Positions 1-5,744 of a stretch of 6,892 bases of DNA are shown here, one piece after another; within the stretch, counting starts at the first letter, position 1, and every line of letters begins with the position of its first letter. The stretch is from Gemmatimonadales bacterium UBA4718 (lineage in GTDB: Bacteria; Gemmatimonadota; Gemmatimonadetes; Gemmatimonadales; Gemmatimonadaceae). Under the pieces are notes generated by a model. It saw nothing but the letters and a program-made list of their open reading frames with translations. It made no database searches and was not told the origin of the DNA. The stretch is taken from the NCBI GenBank assembly GCA_002404375.1, contig DHJO01000174.1, positions 6,709-13,600 of the forward strand, read 5' to 3'. Position numbers and translations under genes: made by a program.

Positions 1-135
1 CGACTGCGATTCGCGAATGAGCCCCTCCTCTCGCGCTCGGGCGGCGATCGTGCGCCAGTTATTCAGCGGTGTCTGCTCTCGCGCTCGCTCGTCGGCGATG
101 ATCTCGTCGAGTTGGTCTTCAGACAGGTGCGACAT
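1..135 (-). CDS. Probable anti-sigma factor, N-terminal part (truncated by window edge)
   Basis: Only the first 45 residues are in the window, and the frame is still open at base 1. The protein starts MSHLSEDQLDEII and continues through an acidic, helical stretch to a NNWRTIAARAREEGLIRE segment. The ATG at 135 is preceded by a purine-rich AAAGGGGAAGG ribosome-binding site, which supports the start. The gene overlaps the end of the ECF sigma gene by 17 bp on the same strand, which usually means translational coupling of a sigma factor with its anti-sigma partner. The role (binding and silencing the sigma factor until a signal arrives) is inferred mainly from this position. No HxxxCxxC zinc-binding motif or membrane segment appears in the visible part, so the anti-sigma call is not proven. 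It could be another small protein co-translated with the sigma factor. That a gene starts here is fairly secure; its identity is tentative. Confidence 0.6.
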   Translation of the reverse strand, partial: MSHLSEDQLDEIIADERAREQTPLNNWRTIAARAREEGLIRESQS

Positions 136-694
136 GTGCCTTCCCCTTTCCCACTGGTAGTGATTCGTCAACTAGGTGTGCCAGCAATTTTCTCAGTCTG
201 GCGCGGGCCTTGAACAACTGCGATTTTGATCCGCCCGGCGTGATTCCGAGCTCCTCTCCGATTTCGCCGTGCGTAAATCCTTCAATGTCATGAAGCACAA
301 ATACAGCTCTCGCCCCTGGCGACAGCCTCGCCATCGCCTGTTCTATGGATTCAGCCAGGAAAGTCCTGTCCGTGTCCTGTTCGGTGAGCGCGGAGTCGTC
401 TTCGATGTCGGTCTCCAGCTTCGCGAGCCGCCTGATCTTGCGCAGCGCGTTGAGAGTGCGGTTGACCGCGATCCGATGTGCCCACGTTCCGAACTGCGAG
501 TCCCCCCTGTAGCTGGGGAGTGCCCTGAAGATCTGCATCCAGACCTCCTGCGAGACGTCCGCTGCCAGCTCCGGATCCTCGCAAAGCCTGCGCACCACCG
601 CGTCGATGTGAGGCGCATGCTGCGACCAAAGCCGCTGCATGGCCCTCTCGTCGCCGGCGATAGCGCGCTTGAGGTCGAGCTGGTCGAATGGCAT
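119..694 (-). CDS. RNA polymerase sigma factor, ECF (RpoE-like) family
   Basis: A 191-residue extracytoplasmic-function sigma factor that directs RNA polymerase to a small regulon, usually in response to envelope stress. Numbered from the ATG at 694, region 2 covers about residues 20-88 with the -10 recognition and melting segment FGTWAHRIAVNR near 68-79. An acidic linker follows (ETDIEDDSALTEQD), then region 4 at about 120-170 with a helix-turn-helix (FTHGEIGEELGITPGGSKSQ) for the -35 element. There is no region 1.1 or 3, as expected for ECF factors. I prefer the ATG at 694 because AAAGAG lies six bases upstream. A GTG at 715 is in frame directly after a stop and would add seven residues (MTKKESE). 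The next gene overlaps this one by 17 bp and is probably its anti-sigma factor. A divergent hydrolase gene carries an ECF-type promoter and may be a target. The family call is very secure; the signal is unknown. Confidence 0.95.
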   Translation of the reverse strand: MPFDQLDLKRAIAGDERAMQRLWSQHAPHIDAVVRRLCEDPELAADVSQEVWMQIFRALPSYRGDSQFGTWAHRIAVNRTLNALRKIRRLAKLETDIEDDSALTEQDTDRTFLAESIEQAMARLSPGARAVFVLHDIEGFTHGEIGEELGITPGGSKSQLFKARARLRKLLAHLVDESLPVGKGKAHVAPV

Positions 695-707
695 CTCGGA
701 CTCTTTC

Positions 708-736
708 TTAGTCACAACTCATGTCTCTAAAGTTTC
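708..736 (-). promoter_or_regulatory. Possible ECF-type promoter for the sigma/anti-sigma operon
   Basis: On the minus strand GAAACTT (736-730) is followed after 16 bases by GACTAA (713-708). This is close to the RpoE-type pattern GGAACTT then GTCTAA, and ECF operons are often autoregulated. The difficulty is position: initiation would fall around base 701, leaving only a few untranslated bases before the ATG at 694 and placing the -10 over the alternative GTG start at 715. It may therefore be coincidental, or the message may be nearly leaderless. Confidence 0.3.
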
Positions 737-828
737 CTACGAAACACGGTGACTTTCGCTGTGGGGAATCGTTTGCAACTGTACGTCCTCGTCATACCGC
801 GGAGCGGCGTTCTAAGCCCGGCCGGGTC

Positions 829-857
829 GGAACTTCGGCTCTTGCGGAGAGTATAAA
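829..857 (+). promoter_or_regulatory. ECF-type promoter upstream of the hydrolase
   Basis: GGAACTT at 829-835 is followed by a 15-base spacer and GTATAAA at 851-857. This matches the known RpoE/ECF promoter layout (GGAACTT, about 15-16 bases, GTCTAA) almost exactly. Initiation would be expected near 863-866, just ahead of the AAGGAG ribosome site at 870 and the TTG start at 882. The -10 also resembles the housekeeping TATAAT, but no TTGACA-like box lies at the right distance. An ECF sigma gene starts divergently about 135 bp away, which makes control by that factor the simplest inference. Confidence 0.6.
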
Positions 858-869
858 TTAAAGTGGTTC

Positions 870-875
870 AAGGAG
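870..875 (+). promoter_or_regulatory. Ribosome-binding site that fixes the TTG start at 882
   Basis: AAGGAG lies six bases before the TTG at 882. The reading frame runs back to a TAA at 813-815 with no in-frame ATG or GTG between, so this site and the TTG together define the start of the hydrolase gene. Confidence 0.75.
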
Positions 876-881
876 TTAGCG

Positions 882-2216
882 TTGCTTAGAGTCATTCTCA
901 CCGCGTTGACGGTGACACGCGCGGGCGACGGCCTGCCGGTCAAGTCACCGGCAGACGTCGGCATGTCCGGCAACCGCCTCGGCGCTATTGAGCGCGTAAT
1001 CGAGCGGGGAATCAAGGCCGGCGGATACCCCGGGGCCTCGGTCGTGGTCGGCAGAAAGGGCGCTGCCGTGTTCGAGAAGGGTTTCGGAAAACTCTCCTGG
1101 AGTGACAACAGCACCCCGGTCGATGCGCAGCGCACTATCTACGACATCGCCTCGTTGAGCAAGGTGGTCGGGACCACCACGGCGATCATGATTCTGTACG
1201 ACGAAAAGAAGATCGGCCTCGATGATCCCGTCGTGAACTACATCCCCACATTCGGCGGCGGCGACAAGGACAAGGTCACGATCCGCATGCTCCTGACGCA
1301 CACCTCCGGACTGCCGGCGGGACGCGACATCTGGCGCATTGCGCAGACCCCCCTCGAAGCGAGAGCGCTTGTTCTCAGCACTTCACTCGAAGGTCGCCCC
1401 GGCGCGCAGTACATCTACTCCGACCTTGGTGCCGACGTTCTCGGACTCCTGATCGAAGTAGTGTCCGGCGAGCCCTTGGACAAATTCCTCGAGCGCCGCG
1501 TCTTTGAGCCGCTTGGAATGAACGAGACGATGTACCGCCCTGCTGACTCGCTTCGCTATCGCATCGCTCCGACCGAAGTCACGCCTCCTCGCGGCTACCC
1601 GCTGAGAGGCGAAGTGCACGACGAAAACGCCTACGCGCTCGGCGGCGTCGCGGGACACGCCGGCTTGTTCAGCACCGCGGCGGATCTCTCGGTCTTCGCG
1701 CAGATGATGCTCAATGGCGGCGAGTACAACGGCGTGCAGATCATCAGCAAGCCGACCGTCGAGCTGTTTACGCTGAGAGCATTCGGACACCGCGCCCTTG
1801 GCTGGGACACCGCGGACGGCGATTACGGCTCGGGTCGTTATCTCGGACCCACCGCCTACGGTCACACCGGGTTCACCGGGACATCGATGTGGATCGACCC
1901 GGAGCGGCAGATGTTCGTGATCCTGCTCACGAATCGCGTTCATGCGGCCCGTGCCCTCCGTCCGGCAAAGGTGATCTCGGACGTACGCGCGGATCTATCC
2001 GATGCAGCGGTTCTGTCGGTGCTTGATGGACCCGAACTGGCTTCGCGCTCCGGGAAGTTCCGCGCTGACCGCGAAGTGGGCTGGAATCCCGCTCCGCGCC
2101 GCGCCGCAAGACGCCGTCACGGGTCGTCCCGGCACCACACGATCGCGAGCGCTACCTCGAAGAGCCGCAGCTCGGCGAAGAAAAGCAGCCGGAAAAAGAG
2201 TTCGAAGAGTCGGTAA
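882..2216 (+). CDS. Serine hydrolase, class C beta-lactamase / penicillin-binding-protein-like family
   Basis: A 444-residue enzyme of the beta-lactamase-related family (PF00144), whose members are esterases, D-amino peptidases or cell-wall peptidases acting through an acyl-enzyme serine. The three family motifs are present in order: SLSK at 91-94 (nucleophile Ser91, Lys94), YSD at 179-181 (the YxN-type motif), and HTG at 328-330. Other landmarks are LLTHTSGL near 137-144 and GGVAGHAGLFSTAADL near 254-269. The start is an unusual TTG with a strong AAGGAG site. The N-terminus (MLRVILTALTVTRAGDG) is only weakly like a signal peptide, so export is uncertain. The last 40 or so residues form a low-complexity Arg/Lys/Ser tail outside the catalytic fold. 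An ECF-like promoter precedes the gene and a terminator follows it, so it is probably a single-gene unit. The substrate cannot be told, and family membership does not imply antibiotic resistance. Confidence 0.9.
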   Translation: MLRVILTALTVTRAGDGLPVKSPADVGMSGNRLGAIERVIERGIKAGGYPGASVVVGRKGAAVFEKGFGKLSWSDNSTPVDAQRTIYDIASLSKVVGTTTAIMILYDEKKIGLDDPVVNYIPTFGGGDKDKVTIRMLLTHTSGLPAGRDIWRIAQTPLEARALVLSTSLEGRPGAQYIYSDLGADVLGLLIEVVSGEPLDKFLERRVFEPLGMNETMYRPADSLRYRIAPTEVTPPRGYPLRGEVHDENAYALGGVAGHAGLFSTAADLSVFAQMMLNGGEYNGVQIISKPTVELFTLRAFGHRALGWDTADGDYGSGRYLGPTAYGHTGFTGTSMWIDPERQMFVILLTNRVHAARALRPAKVISDVRADLSDAAVLSVLDGPELASRSGKFRADREVGWNPAPRRAARRRHGSSRHHTIASATSKSRSSAKKSSRKKSSKSR

Positions 2217-2245
2217 GGGTCGTCCTCTCCAGAAATAGCTTTTTC

Positions 2246-2278
2246 GAGCGGGCGCCAATTGGCGCCCGCTCTTGTTTT
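2246..2278 (+). terminator. Rho-independent terminator after the hydrolase gene
   Basis: A perfect 11-bp GC-rich inverted repeat (GAGCGGGCGCC, 2246-2256, and its complement, 2261-2271) with a four-base AATT loop is followed by TTGTTTT. It begins 29 bases after the hydrolase stop codon. The T-tract is on the plus strand only, so it should terminate rightward transcription and separate the hydrolase from the DUF59 gene. Confidence 0.9.
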
Positions 2279-2314
2279 GGTGACTGCGACCGGGGATTAT
2301 TCAATCATGGACGC

Positions 2315-2318
2315 AGGA
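2315..2318 (+). promoter_or_regulatory. Ribosome-binding site that decides the DUF59 gene start
   Basis: AGGA lies six bases before the ATG at 2325. Two earlier in-frame starts are less likely: a TTG at 2259 falls inside the terminator hairpin, and an ATG at 2307 has only GGGGA at a longer distance of ten bases. Confidence 0.55.
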
Positions 2319-2324
2319 TCAATT

Positions 2325-2693
2325 ATGAGCGACGAGAACAGAGTTACTCCGCCCGTCACCGCGGGTGAGGCGGAGCCGGCCGCGAAGACGACTGGTGTCG
2401 TGAGCGAGGATCAGGTGAAGCTCGCGCTTCGGCGGGTGAAGGATCCGGACCTTCAGCTCAACATTATCGATCTGGGACTGGTCTACGCGATCGCCGTCGA
2501 TGGCAGCACCGTGAAGGTCGACATGACGCTCACCTCACCCGCGTGCCCTTCCGGCCCCGAGCTGATGACCAACGCCGAGTCGGAGGTGAAGAGTTTACCG
2601 GGCGTGGAGAAAGTGGAAGTGAATCTCGTCTGGATGCCCTTCTGGACACCGGAGAAGATGGAGCCGCGAGTGAGGGCGTACCTGGGCTTCTAG
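2325..2693 (+). CDS. DUF59 / MIP18-family protein (SufT- or PaaD-like iron-sulfur assembly factor)
   Basis: A 122-residue single-domain cytoplasmic protein. After a variable 25-residue N-terminal extension come the family hallmarks: DPDLQLNIIDLGLVY at 40-54, the MTLTSPACPSGPEL block at 67-80 with the conserved Cys74, and VEVNLVWMPFWTPEKM near 97-112. Family members help mature iron-sulfur proteins. SufT works with the SUF system, PaaD serves phenylacetyl-CoA oxygenase, and related domains are fused to Mrp/ApbC carriers. No suf or paa genes are visible here, so the exact partner is unknown and the stand-alone form fits SufT best. The usual Asp after VW is Met in this protein. The length is normal for the family. 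The upstream terminator implies its own promoter in the short gap at 2279-2324, where I see no convincing boxes. The exported-protein genes begin 32 bp downstream and could be read through from here. Confidence 0.88.
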   Translation: MSDENRVTPPVTAGEAEPAAKTTGVVSEDQVKLALRRVKDPDLQLNIIDLGLVYAIAVDGSTVKVDMTLTSPACPSGPELMTNAESEVKSLPGVEKVEVNLVWMPFWTPEKMEPRVRAYLGF

Positions 2694-2725
2694 TAACAGG
2701 CAGTTCCCGCCATCAGATTCACCGA

Positions 2726-3619
2726 GTGCGTTGTCATCGCCGGGCCCTGATTTACGGGCCACTCGCGTTCGTCCTTGCTGCGTGCGTGGCAAACCCATCT
2801 CCAAATCGCGGAACGTCTTCGCGCAGTCGCACGGTCGCGCAAAACGGCGGCGGCAGCTGTCTCGACACTCTTCACGCCAGCGACTCCATCGTGACGATTG
2901 TGAAGATGAACGTTGCTCCGCAGGATCCGAAGACCACACTGCCGCGCGATTTCGAGAATCTGTTCGTGGAGGCATTTCGCCCAGCCTTCAGCGTTCCTTC
3001 GACGCTGCCATTGAGCGTCGTCACGGGCCTCGCGCCGTGCGACTCAGTAGGCTCCCGCTGCATAGGAGGAGTGCTCAACGTCGGCGCTGTCGCTTACGTG
3101 ACGGCGTATAATGATGGGACACTCTCGAGCCCGGCGATCGTCGATGTTGCGCTCACGCGGTCTCTGGTTACCAATCTGCGTTCGGCACTCGAGACGATGT
3201 CGCAGAATCAGGCCGTGCCGTGGATGGGGCACACCGATTCGCTTCCCGTCGTACTCACCCTTGTGCCGGAAGAGCAGCCAGACACCGTGCCTGCGTCGCG
3301 TTACGCTTTCAGGGCTCAGATCCCGAGGTACGACGTGCCATTCAGCTACGCGGCAATGCCTCTCGCGGGCGTCAACGCGCGGTATCCTGCTTCCGCTCGG
3401 CTCGTTGGAGCCGAGGACAGCGTGACGCTGGCGTTCACCGTCGAGGCGGATGGTACAATCGCATCGGAGTCAATCGATTTGGTGAGTGCCAGTTATCGCG
3501 ACTTCGTGACGTCGGTGGTCGACGCGTTAGGCAATACCCGGTACCATCCCGCGCATCTGGGAGATTGCCCAGTGGCAACGAGAATGAAGCAGAGATTCGT
3601 TTTTCGGGCTCCGCAATGA
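2726..3619 (+). CDS. Probable lipoprotein with C-terminal TonB_C-like domain (tandem paralog 1)
   Basis: A 297-residue exported protein of no named family that I recognise. The suggested GTG start gives a short lipoprotein signal: basic MRCHRR, hydrophobic ALIYGPLAFV, and lipobox LAAC with Cys20. There is no clear ribosome site, so the start is tentative; the open frame continues further upstream but would overlap the DUF59 gene. After a Ser/Asn-rich linker (21-44) the mature protein has cysteines at 45, 105, 112 and 281. The C-terminal part from about 219 (RYPASARLVG, then DSVTLAFTVEADGTI and the FVTSVVDALGNTRYHPA block) resembles the TonB C-terminal domain. An earlier segment (about 116-180) follows a similar pattern. 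The proline-rich spacer and N-terminal membrane anchor of true TonB are absent, so it is unlikely to energise transport. The next gene is a full-length paralog that overlaps it by ATGA. Confidence 0.72.
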   Translation: MRCHRRALIYGPLAFVLAACVANPSPNRGTSSRSRTVAQNGGGSCLDTLHASDSIVTIVKMNVAPQDPKTTLPRDFENLFVEAFRPAFSVPSTLPLSVVTGLAPCDSVGSRCIGGVLNVGAVAYVTAYNDGTLSSPAIVDVALTRSLVTNLRSALETMSQNQAVPWMGHTDSLPVVLTLVPEEQPDTVPASRYAFRAQIPRYDVPFSYAAMPLAGVNARYPASARLVGAEDSVTLAFTVEADGTIASESIDLVSASYRDFVTSVVDALGNTRYHPAHLGDCPVATRMKQRFVFRAPQ

Positions 3620-4512
3620 AAACACTCGGGATTATTTCGCTCTCACTGTTTTTCACCGTCGCCGTCCCGGGTCACAAGTCTCGGTTGGGAAGATCCCGCG
3701 CAGAGTCCCCAGCTCACGGGAACAAACCGGACACCGCCGCGTGTCTCGACACACTGCGTACAAGCGATTCGATAACGGCGGTGGTGAAGATGAGCGTGAA
3801 TCCGCAGAACAAGAAAACCAAGCTCCCAAAAGACTTCGAGGGGCTGGTTGCCCAAGAGTTCAGATCGCGCTTGAAGCTTCCGCCTAGTTTGCCGCTGAGC
3901 GTAATGCGAGGCTGGGATTCGTGCGATACTACGGCTGTTCCGAGAACGTGCTCCAGCGGTGTCCTGGTGATTGAGACCATAGTCTACGCAACAGCGCACT
4001 CGGACGGAACGCTGTCGGACATCAGCGTGGTTGATTTGTCACTGACGCCGGGGTTCTCAGATTCCGTGCGCTCAATCCTGCTGCAATTGAGCAAAGAGCG
4101 TCTGATTCCGTTCTTCACGTCTCCCGAGTCCATTCCACTCGAAATCTTCGTAGGGCCTGAGGATAACGCCGATAGCGTCGCCCGAGAACGCCAATTATTT
4201 CGAGTTACCATCCCCCGCTACAAGTTGCAGTTCAAAAGCGCTGGTTCGCCACGAAAAAGAGAGTTCCCCAAGTATCCCCGCAACGCGGAGATGGCTGGCA
4301 TTGGAGACACTCTCGTCCTTAGCTATACGATCCTTCGGAACGGAACCGTCGCGCCAAATTCGATCGACCTTCGCAGTGGCCACTACCGCGATTTCGTGAA
4401 GCCGGTTGTCACCTACCTGACAAACTCTACTTTCGAACCGGCGACTATCGGCGGATGTCGCGTTGCAACGTGGGTAACTCGGACGTTCATGTTTGCTGTA
4501 CGCAGTCCATGA
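3616..4512 (+). CDS. Exported protein with C-terminal TonB_C-like domain (tandem paralog 2)
   Basis: A 298-residue paralog of the preceding gene, aligned almost without gaps along the whole mature length. Shared blocks include CLDTL at 43-47, a KMSVNPQ / KMNVAPQ segment, LPLSV, DGTLS, IPRY, and YRDFV. Cysteines at 43, 103, 112 and 281 match those at 45, 105, 112 and 281 in paralog 1. The N-terminus (MKTLGIISLSLFFTVAVPG) is a signal sequence without a lipobox cysteine, so this copy is probably periplasmic, or stays membrane-anchored if uncleaved. The C-terminal region from about 219 is TonB_C-like. The ATG overlaps the TGA of paralog 1 and has no clear ribosome site of its own, which points to coupled translation and perhaps paired function. 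GC content is lower here than in neighbouring genes. The stop abuts the stop of the convergent RNase D gene. Function is unknown. Confidence 0.82.
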   Translation: MKTLGIISLSLFFTVAVPGHKSRLGRSRAESPAHGNKPDTAACLDTLRTSDSITAVVKMSVNPQNKKTKLPKDFEGLVAQEFRSRLKLPPSLPLSVMRGWDSCDTTAVPRTCSSGVLVIETIVYATAHSDGTLSDISVVDLSLTPGFSDSVRSILLQLSKERLIPFFTSPESIPLEIFVGPEDNADSVARERQLFRVTIPRYKLQFKSAGSPRKREFPKYPRNAEMAGIGDTLVLSYTILRNGTVAPNSIDLRSGHYRDFVKPVVTYLTNSTFEPATIGGCRVATWVTRTFMFAVRSP

Positions 4513-5661
4513 TCAAACAGCGGATTCGAGAGCGCGAATAAACCCGGCACCCATCTCCTCGATCTGCCAGCGTCGCAAATCGGGAACCGACGCGAGGTCG
4601 TCGATAGTCTTCGCCCCGCTGCGCGCGATGTTCTCCAGCCTCTCGCGCGAGCACAACACTCCGGGATCGAGCTCCAGTCTCGTCGCGGCCGAGTCCCGAA
4701 CGGCTTTGAGCCGCGCAACCCGCTCATCGAAGTCACGATCCTTGTTCCAGCGTTGACCGCGCGGAAACTTCGGCAGCTCCGCTTCCGGCACCTCAGCGCC
4801 TCGCCTCACCGCCGCGACAATCTCGGCACCTGCCCGCTCGATCATTCCCTTCGGCATCCCCTTGATTGTGCTCAGCTCCGATACACTCTTGGGAGGCCGT
4901 CGAGCCAGCTCGAACAGAACTTCGTTGCCCATCACGCGGAACGTCGCGCGATCGAGCTGCGCCGCAACAGCGTCGCGCCAGTTAGCGACTTCACGGAGCA
5001 CGGCCAACTCCGGGCGCGAGAGATCTCGCGCGCCCTTTAGCCTCAGAAACCCTTCCATGCTTTCTTCGGCTTCCCAGCGGGTGCCTTCGATCCTTGCGAA
5101 TTCCTCCTCGGCCCAACGCAGTCTGCCACGACGCGTCAGCTCTCCCTTCATGTGATCCTTCAGCTGCAGCAGATAGCGCGTGTCCTGCGCGGCGTACGCG
5201 AGCATGTCGGGCGTGAGCGGGCGCATCGACCAGTCGGCGCGCTGATGTTTTTTGTCCAGCTTGACGTCGAAGAACTGCTCCAGCAGCGCGGCAAGCCCGA
5301 ACGACTTGATCCCGAGCAGCTGCGAGGCGATTCGCGTGTCGAAGATGTTCGTGACGTGCCAGCCGTAATCCTGATGCAGGAGCCGCAGATCGTAATCCGC
5401 ATCGTGGAAGACGACCTCGACCGACTTGCTCTGGAGCAATTGACCAAGGCCGGCGGGTGAGCCTATGGGGAGCGGATCGATGATCGCGCTGTGCTCGCGC
5501 GTGGACAGCTGGAGGAGATAGATGCGGTCGAGAAAGCGGTGAAAGCTCGCGCCTTCGGTATCGAGGGCGAGCTCCTTCACGCCTGATATTTGATTCAGGA
5601 AGCGGTCTACCTGCTCCGGCTTGTCGAGGTAGAGCGCGCCATCCGAGTGGGCTGGAGGCAT
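4513..5661 (-). CDS. rnd: Ribonuclease D
   Basis: A 3'-to-5' exoribonuclease that trims tRNA precursors and other structured RNAs in the cytoplasm. Numbered from the ATG at 5661 (382 residues), the DEDDy exonuclease domain fills about 10-200. Exo I is LALDTEG with Asp34 and Glu36, Exo II is FHDADYDLRLL with Asp91, and Exo III is YAAQD with Tyr156 and Asp160. All catalytic residues are present. An HRDC domain follows at about 215-290 (LSRPELAVLREVANWRD), and a second HRDC-like helical segment closes the protein, matching the three-part layout and roughly 375-residue size of E. coli RNase D. A GTG immediately upstream of the ATG is an alternative start. No clear ribosome site precedes either; a TAGATT box ends six bases before the GTG-ATG pair's ATG. 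The gene is divergent from the thioesterase and convergent with paralog 2. Confidence 0.96.
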   Translation of the reverse strand: MPPAHSDGALYLDKPEQVDRFLNQISGVKELALDTEGASFHRFLDRIYLLQLSTREHSAIIDPLPIGSPAGLGQLLQSKSVEVVFHDADYDLRLLHQDYGWHVTNIFDTRIASQLLGIKSFGLAALLEQFFDVKLDKKHQRADWSMRPLTPDMLAYAAQDTRYLLQLKDHMKGELTRRGRLRWAEEEFARIEGTRWEAEESMEGFLRLKGARDLSRPELAVLREVANWRDAVAAQLDRATFRVMGNEVLFELARRPPKSVSELSTIKGMPKGMIERAGAEIVAAVRRGAEVPEAELPKFPRGQRWNKDRDFDERVARLKAVRDSAATRLELDPGVLCSRERLENIARSGAKTIDDLASVPDLRRWQIEEMGAGFIRALESAV

Positions 5662-5667
5662 CACCGA

Positions 5668-5673
5668 AATCTA
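5668..5673 (-). promoter_or_regulatory. Possible -10 element giving a leaderless RNase D message
   Basis: TAGATT on the minus strand ends six bases before the ATG at 5661, the spacing expected if transcription began at the start codon itself. No ribosome-binding site and no convincing -35 box are visible. The rest of the 83-bp divergent gap (5662-5744) shows no clear promoter for the thioesterase. It has only a CAACAAT near 5718-5724 and a pyrimidine-rich leader without a Shine-Dalgarno sequence. Confidence 0.25.
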
Positions 5674-5744
5674 GCGCCTGAATGGTGTCGCGCCCCGGGT
5701 GGGTTAACTTTCGTGGGCAACAATCCCCTCTCTTTCCACTGCTG

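Noticed and set aside
269..730. A 153-residue plus-strand open frame across the sigma gene
   Set aside because: It is antisense to a clear ECF sigma factor, shows no recognisable domain, and is Arg/Pro/Val-rich as expected for a shadow frame in GC-rich DNA.
1383..1943. A 186-residue minus-strand open frame inside the serine hydrolase
   Set aside because: It lies wholly antisense to a gene with intact catalytic motifs and has no family features of its own.
882..2216. Antibiotic-resistance beta-lactamase
   Set aside because: The motifs (SLSK, YSD, HTG) place it in the broad class C-related family, but most members are esterases or peptidases and nothing here, such as an AmpR-type regulator, points to beta-lactam resistance.
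2543..2725. Upstream extension of the first paralog
   Set aside because: The extension lies mostly within the DUF59 gene in another frame, is not protein-like, and would bury the lipoprotein signal.
3220..3615. Upstream extension of the second paralog
   Set aside because: It lies entirely inside paralog 1 in another frame, and it would place the clear signal sequence MKTLGIISLSL in the middle of the protein.
2726..4512. A complete TonB-ExbB-ExbD transport system
   Set aside because: The paralogs lack the N-terminal membrane anchor and proline-rich spacer of TonB, and no exbB, exbD or TonB-dependent receptor gene is present.
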